NCBI GenBank assembly: GCA_009663005.1
Contig: CM018890.1
Coordinates: 11,876,252-11,888,751, forward strand
Direction: 5' to 3'
DNA length: 12,500 nucleotides
From: Actinidia chinensis
Lineage: Eukaryota; Streptophyta; Magnoliopsida; Ericales; Actinidiaceae
A program made the translations under genes and the position numbers. Within the stretch, counting starts at the first letter, position 1. Each line of letters begins with the position of its first letter. Under the pieces are notes generated by a model. It searched no databases. It was not told the DNA's origin and worked only from the letters and a program-made list of their open reading frames with translations. Positions 9,040-12,500 of the stretch are shown here, one piece after another.

Positions 9040-9138
9040 ATGGCGAAACTCAGTGTGGCATTAACTTGGCCTCGTCACCTTTATCCCAAAAGTTTCGTAA
9101 GTGGAGCTTTTGTCCTCCAAAGCTTTGGTAACAATTAG
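9040..9138 (+). CDS. Small ORF in the second plus-strand unit
   Basis: The first ATG after the putative start site, in the context gaagATGGCG, which suits plant initiation. It opens 32 codons that begin MAKLSVALTWPRHLYPK and end at TAG 9136-9138. The same frame stays open beyond the stop until TGA 9220-9222, so this may be the N-terminus of a longer, broken protein. No family is recognised. It may be a mere leader ORF. Confidence 0.3.
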   Translation: MAKLSVALTWPRHLYPKSFVSGAFVLQSFGNN

Positions 9139-9494
9139 CTTCCTTCCTTCCCGTCGGTTCAACAAACTCTTCAATTCGGTCTTGCCGGTCAGATCTTGAA
9201 GAAACTGCACTGTGAAGTCTGAGGTTCGGCAATGCCGGGGTAAATAAACTGACCACCGCTTCCTCCGGGAAGCCAACTCTTACAATTTTGTTAATTGACT
9301 GGGTGGGGTGATCCGGTAAAATCTTTCTGGATCATATCCTTCGCTGTGGCTATGCCTCCACGAAAATCCTCTATCTAGCCCTGCTTGGTTGTCTCCTTGA
9401 AAGCACCGACACTGGTTTCCTTCCATCTAGAATAGGGGTTTGTAGTTGCATCGTCATGTAATCGAACAATCTTGTACGTTGAACGATCACTTGT

Positions 9495-9500
9495 AATAAA
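9495..9500 (+). terminator. Polyadenylation signal
   Basis: A canonical AATAAA in cttgtaataaacgaacttt, followed by TTTGTA and T-rich sequence (about 9510-9555). It would end a plus-strand transcript starting near 8920. Confidence 0.45.
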
Positions 9501-9599
9501 CGAACTTTACTTTGTAATCGACGTTTTGTATTTGAATGAATCTTTTCCTTTTTCATGTCATTTGTACTTCGATCTTTGCCTTGATTACATTTCTATGAG

Positions 9600-10060
9600 T
9601 GGATTGCTGATTCGTAGAATTTATTCCTGAGCTCAATCGTAGCTCGCTAATGCACTTGCAAAGACTTTTCGATACGACGAACAAACGCAGAGCTCGAAAA
9701 CTTTGTGGAGCTCGGCTAACTCTTCCGCGTACAAAATTCCTAGCCAAGTGTATCTCTTGCAAATTTCAAGAGATAGAGCTTAGGACCCTTCAGCTTCAGC
9801 TCTGCTACCCTTTTTTCGTGAACTTTTTTTAAGTATATTTGGCAGATTTGTTTTGGACATAGTCGGCCAACTCTTCCTTGGATTTTTATTACCAATCAAA
9901 CTCGGGCATAATTATGCAGCAGAGTTTCGAAGAGCTCTCAGCTTGGCTACCCTCTTTTACGTTTCTACTAAGTGAACTTTTGGGCAAAATTCCACTCTCT
10001 GGGACAAGAGCTTGGAGTCCCTAACTCCTTCTAAGTCTCATTCGGGTAGTTTTAGTCCAT
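9600..10060. repeat. Decayed outlying copies of the tandem repeat
   Basis: Several fragments match the array's half-unit core: gagctcggctaactctt near 9709, tcggccaactcttcc near 9862 and agctctcagcttggctaccct near 9933. The spacing is irregular and divergence is high. They are older relics of the array, left outside its homogenised part. No gene is supported here. Confidence 0.6.
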
Positions 10061-10128
10061 ACTTCAATAAGTAAAAATATGAACAAGTGTATTGATATAA
10101 ACTTGAGCTCGATGGAAATGATTACATC

Positions 10129-10789
10129 TCAATGGTTGTAATTCCAAGGTCTCGAAACTTGTTTGCCTTCTGAATCTTCGAGGTAGTAAGCGCCCTTGCC
10201 GGCGAGCTTGACTATCTTGTATGTCCATTCCCCAGAGCTCGGGGTAAGACCCTCACGATGTCCATTTCTCATTGGGCAAACGACCATGGACTAGTGAGAG
10301 GGGTTAGGTCCCTTGCTGGCTGATGAATCAAGGGAGAAAAGAGCTGGTATTTGGTACACTTGCGGACGTACACTTGGCGTCTTTTTGCATGTAAGACCAC
10401 CAATATCCTGAGTAAGAGCTCGATGAACCAGCGATCTGCCTCTTGAGTGAAGTCTGCACATACCTTCATGAATCTCAAAAAGTACATATTTTTCTAGGCT
10501 CGGGTGAATGCACAGCAAGTAAGGACCCAGGTATGATCTCTTGTACAAGTACTCTGATGGGGAGATCCAGAACCATGCTACCTTCACCCTAATTTTGTGT
10601 GCTTCTCTTCTATCTTCTGGTAGTCTGTCGTGACGTATGAAACTTACGATTGGGTCCATCCAACTCGGGCCCAGTTCGGTATTGACTAAGACAAATCCCT
10701 GTGGTATTTCGAGACTAGGGGTCGAGATTAATTTGACTGCAATGGTTTGACCTATTTCTCCCTCAAAAACTGATGCCCCAGCCTACCAT
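10129..10789 (-). pseudogene. Integrase remnant: zinc-finger region fused to C-terminus, core deleted
   Basis: Read downwards from 10789, the frame gives ASVFEGEIGQTIAV, then SWMDPIVSFIRHDRLPEDRR and the integrase zinc-binding segment EIHEGMCRLHSRGRSLVHRAL. The later part is spread over three frames by two small shifts in about 60 nt (GYWWSYMQKDA, then VRKCTKYQLF). The second Cys of the CxxC pair is Tyr. After SPWSFAQ a TGA stands where Trp is usual, followed by EMDIV with the first catalytic Asp. The sequence then jumps near 10223-10232 straight to YKIVKLAGKGAYYLED, the C-terminal part of pol. The other two catalytic acidic residues are missing. The frame ends at 10129-10131. Confidence 0.8.
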
Positions 10790-11153
10790 TAGGGATGGCA
10801 AATTTGACCTTAAAACTCGATACCCGTCTGGCCCCGCCCCATTTGGGCAGGTTTGGGGGAAAAATCTAAAACCCGATTAATCATCGGGGCGGGGGCGTTT
10901 AGCCTCCTCCACCCCAACCCGCCCCGATTACCCGATGATATTTTAAAAATTAAATTATCCAGATTTTTTAAAAAATAACCATAATATCCTTACTATATAT
11001 ATATATATACCATAATTATATTAAAAAAATATCTATAATTAAAAAAATTATTAAACGGGGTCGGGGTGGGGGAGGAAGGCTCTACCCTTTTATTAAACGG
11101 GGCGGGGGTGGGGGAGGCCGAACCCGCCCCAACCCACCCCGTTGCCATCCCTA
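10790..11153. mobile_element. Non-autonomous hAT MITE, copy 2, inserted in pol
   Basis: The ends are TAGGGATGGCAA and TTGCCATCCCTA, perfect 12-bp inverted repeats and nearly the same as copy 1 (553-1002). The interior also matches copy 1 in kind: a tttgacct...aaaa start, GC-rich blocks (cccgcccc, ggcggggg) and an AT-rich middle with an (AT)n run at about 10993-11009. The flanking 8 bp (cctaccat and cgcgtcta) do not match, so no target duplication survives. It splits the additional RNase H domain from the integrase region on the minus strand. Confidence 0.85.
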
Positions 11154-11723
11154 CGCGTCTACATGTGAGTTCAAGTCTCTCCCCACCTGCTTCGATCTTT
11201 GTGGCTTAAATTTGGTGAGGAGACTCTTGCACGTTAAATAATTAGCCCTTGGGCTAACCGAGTCAAAATTTTTCTGTGGACTTAGTAACTACCAATTTTG
11301 GGGAGTCATAAAAATAGGAAGCTCGGGAAACCTTTAGCTCGTTGGCGGGACTGAAGTCAACGCAATTAAGGGTTCGTACTAGTTCGTCGTTTGTTGTTGG
11401 GGAATTCGTTTGAGGCATGTCAAAACTTACTCTTTTGAGATTTTCAAAAAACTACTCCTGCTCCTGCCTCAGATATTCTGCTCATGTCACCCAATATTTT
11501 CAGGCCGCGGTGGGATTGATTTGAGGTGGTTTGGGAATAACCTCTAGACCCTTGGTCATTTTACTAACGGCAATTGTTTTTGCAACCTGGGGCGGGTCTT
11601 GAATAGCCTTTGGATCTCCGGGTGTTGATTGGGTTTCGAAAGACCCTGCTTCGCGCTTTTTACCCTATATGTGCAAACACAGGTTATCCTGTTTTGACTC
11701 ACGGATCGGGGTGAGTTCTTCGA
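11154..11723 (-). pseudogene. Additional RNase H remnant and upstream linker
   Basis: The last piece before the MITE (11154-11233) reads CKSLLTKF...KQVGRDLNSHVDA. This matches the C-terminal end of a type-I RNase H as found in Tat elements, where the Asp of the final DA motif is an active-site residue. The piece continues on the other side of the MITE as ASVFEGEIG. The stretch 11240-11723 carries open segments without recognisable RNase H motifs; I cannot find the expected N-terminal part of the domain. That part is either deleted or too diverged to read. Several stops are present. Confidence 0.55.
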
Positions 11724-12299
11724 GAAATCGGTCAAGACCTGTCCTTTTATGCTGCCTTGGCAAAAAAATTTTATGTCTGCTTGTCATGGCGCTCGATGGT
11801 CCATTTTGAAAGTTGGTTGGACAGTATACTTTGACCAACTATTTTCGCGAAAATTAGTATATATAGTATGGGGTGGCGCTTGAAGAATGCATGAGTTTCT
11901 GCTAGGTTAAAACCATGTCAGAACGAAGATCTCCAACGGCAAGTACCTTGTTTGGCAATCCGTAAACATCTGCTAACAAGTAGTCAGCGCTTATTCTCTA
12001 TTTATCCCTTAACAACACTGAGCTTACAGCATGTTCAGAGACGGCGAGGCAAATGTAGAGTAATTCTCCCTCATCCAGAGTGGAAAAAAGCGGTGGTTCA
12101 GTTAAATACTTTTTGAACTGTTCGAGTGCGATCTCGCACTCTTCATTCCACAAAAACTTTTTACTTTTACGGAGGAGTTTAAAAAATGGACGGCATTTAT
12201 ATGAAGATTTACTGATGAATCTGTTCAGTGCCGCTGCCATCCCGATTAGTTTTTGAACATTCTTCACAATTCTTGGGCTGACAAAGTCGCTGATTGTTG
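11724..12299 (-). pseudogene. Ty3-type RNase H remnant (reverse transcriptase-associated)
   Basis: The frame from about 12290 reads VKNVQKLIGMAAALNRFISK, PFFKLLRK, LEQFKKYLTEPPLF and LAVSEHAVSSVLLRDK, then stops at 11998. Downstream, TRYLPLEIFVLTWF, NQLSKWTIE and IKGQVLTDF appear in shifted frames, which completes the domain in the usual order. The active-site Asp of canonical Ty3 RNase H is absent from the LAVSE segment. That is known for Tat elements, where the additional RNase H is thought to serve instead. It would act in removing the RNA template during reverse transcription. It is broken by at least two frameshifts and a stop. Confidence 0.85.
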
Positions 12300-12500
12300 C
12301 TATTGTTCTGGATTCACCTCGATTCCTCTTTTAGTCACCAAATATTCCAAAAATTTTCTTGAGTTCACCCCGAAGGCACACTTTGTTGCGTTCAGCCTTA
12401 ACTCGTGTTTTTTTAGTATCTTGAACACTTCGGTCAGATCCCTGATGTGGTCTGGCTCTTTTTTACTCTTTATCACCATATCGTTGATGCAAGTGTCCAT
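12300..12500 (-). pseudogene. Reverse transcriptase, C-terminal part, cut by the window edge
   Basis: The frame entering from the window edge reads CINDMVIKSKK, then VFKILKKHELRLNATKCAFG and YLVTKRGIEVNPEQ. These are the palm and thumb segments of Ty3/gypsy reverse transcriptase. The catalytic YxDD box reads C-I-N-D: Tyr is Cys and the first Asp is Asn (codon 12483-12485), so catalysis would be lost. The frame ends at a TAG just before 12300. The next domain continues in another frame after a shift of one base near 12298. The Met at the edge is only the first base triplet visible, not a start. Confidence 0.9.

Larger units (their letters stand above)
8669..9600 (+). other. Second plus-strand transcription-unit-like segment, product unrecognised
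   Basis: Non-repetitive sequence between the main array and the decayed repeats. It has a TATA box (8887-8894), a pyrimidine-rich leader (cctctctctag near 8951), an ATG at 9040 and an AATAAA (9495-9500) in a T-rich context. The layout of promoter, transcript, poly(A) signal and repeats parallels that of the antisense ORF at 3547-6645. The open stretch at about 9313-9460 (LDHILRCGYASTKILYLALL) is stop-free for about 50 codons in one frame, but I do not recognise a family. The minus-strand frames at 9050-9276 have no recognisable domain either. Confidence 0.4.
2477..12500 (-). mobile_element. Decayed Tat-lineage Ty3/gypsy LTR retrotransposon, 3' part
   Basis: On the minus strand the pol order reverse transcriptase, RNase H, additional RNase H, integrase can be followed from the window edge down to 10129. 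A second, type-I RNase H between the Ty3 RNase H and integrase is the known mark of the Tat lineage (Ogre, Grande, Retand relatives). Tat elements are also known for long 3' regions between pol and the 3' LTR, with tandem repeats and, in several, an antisense extra gene. All of this is present here. The 5' LTR, primer site, gag, protease and most of the reverse transcriptase lie outside the window. The low-coordinate limit is an estimate. Confidence 0.75.

Noticed and set aside
9050..9276. Minus-strand frames of 68-71 codons
   Set aside because: Two overlapping frames with no recognisable domain. The TATA and AATAAA signals favour plus-strand transcription.

Overview
The window looks like nuclear DNA of a flowering plant, probably a eudicot. 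It has one compact intron-less host gene in AT-rich intergenic DNA, plus plant-type MITEs and a large, decayed Ty3/gypsy LTR retrotransposon of the Tat lineage. No prokaryotic gene organisation, rRNA, tRNA or CRISPR was seen. The species cannot be named from the sequence.

Left part (1-2476). The only intact host gene is a 151-residue ATL-type RING-H2 E3 ubiquitin ligase (1429-1884, +), most like ATL66. A 16-codon Met-Pro-Ser reading frame lies just upstream in the same frame and is separated from the gene by one TAA. A non-autonomous hAT (Ac-like) element with a recognisable 8-bp target duplication lies at 553-1002. An AT-rich Mutator-type MITE (1907-2397) begins 22 nt after the RING stop.

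Right part (about 2477-12500). This is best read as one Ty3/gypsy element on the minus strand whose 5' part lies beyond the window. From high to low coordinates it holds: the end of reverse transcriptase with a damaged YxDD box; a degenerate RNase H; a remnant of the additional RNase H typical of Tat elements; a hAT MITE inserted into that domain; the integrase zinc-finger region; and the integrase C-terminus, with the catalytic core deleted between the last two. Beyond the pol stop (10129) comes a very long 3' untranslated region. It carries decayed repeats, a short plus-strand transcription-unit-like segment with TATA and AATAAA signals (8669-9600), and a 2-kb tandem array (6646-8668). The array is built at three levels: about 78 bp, 157 bp and 786 bp. 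Next comes a plus-strand, antisense 'additional ORF' (4214-6495) with plant introns. It resembles the gypsy-type Transposase_28 proteins and ends in a coiled coil with an acidic tail. A probable 3' LTR (about 2477-3546) closes the element.

The parts do not form a working pathway. The retroelement is dead: stops, frameshifts, a changed catalytic residue and a core deletion are all visible. The most interesting structure is the 3' region, where an antisense gene sits beside a tandem array that has been homogenised and amplified recently, as expected for a satellite repeat arising inside a retrotransposon.
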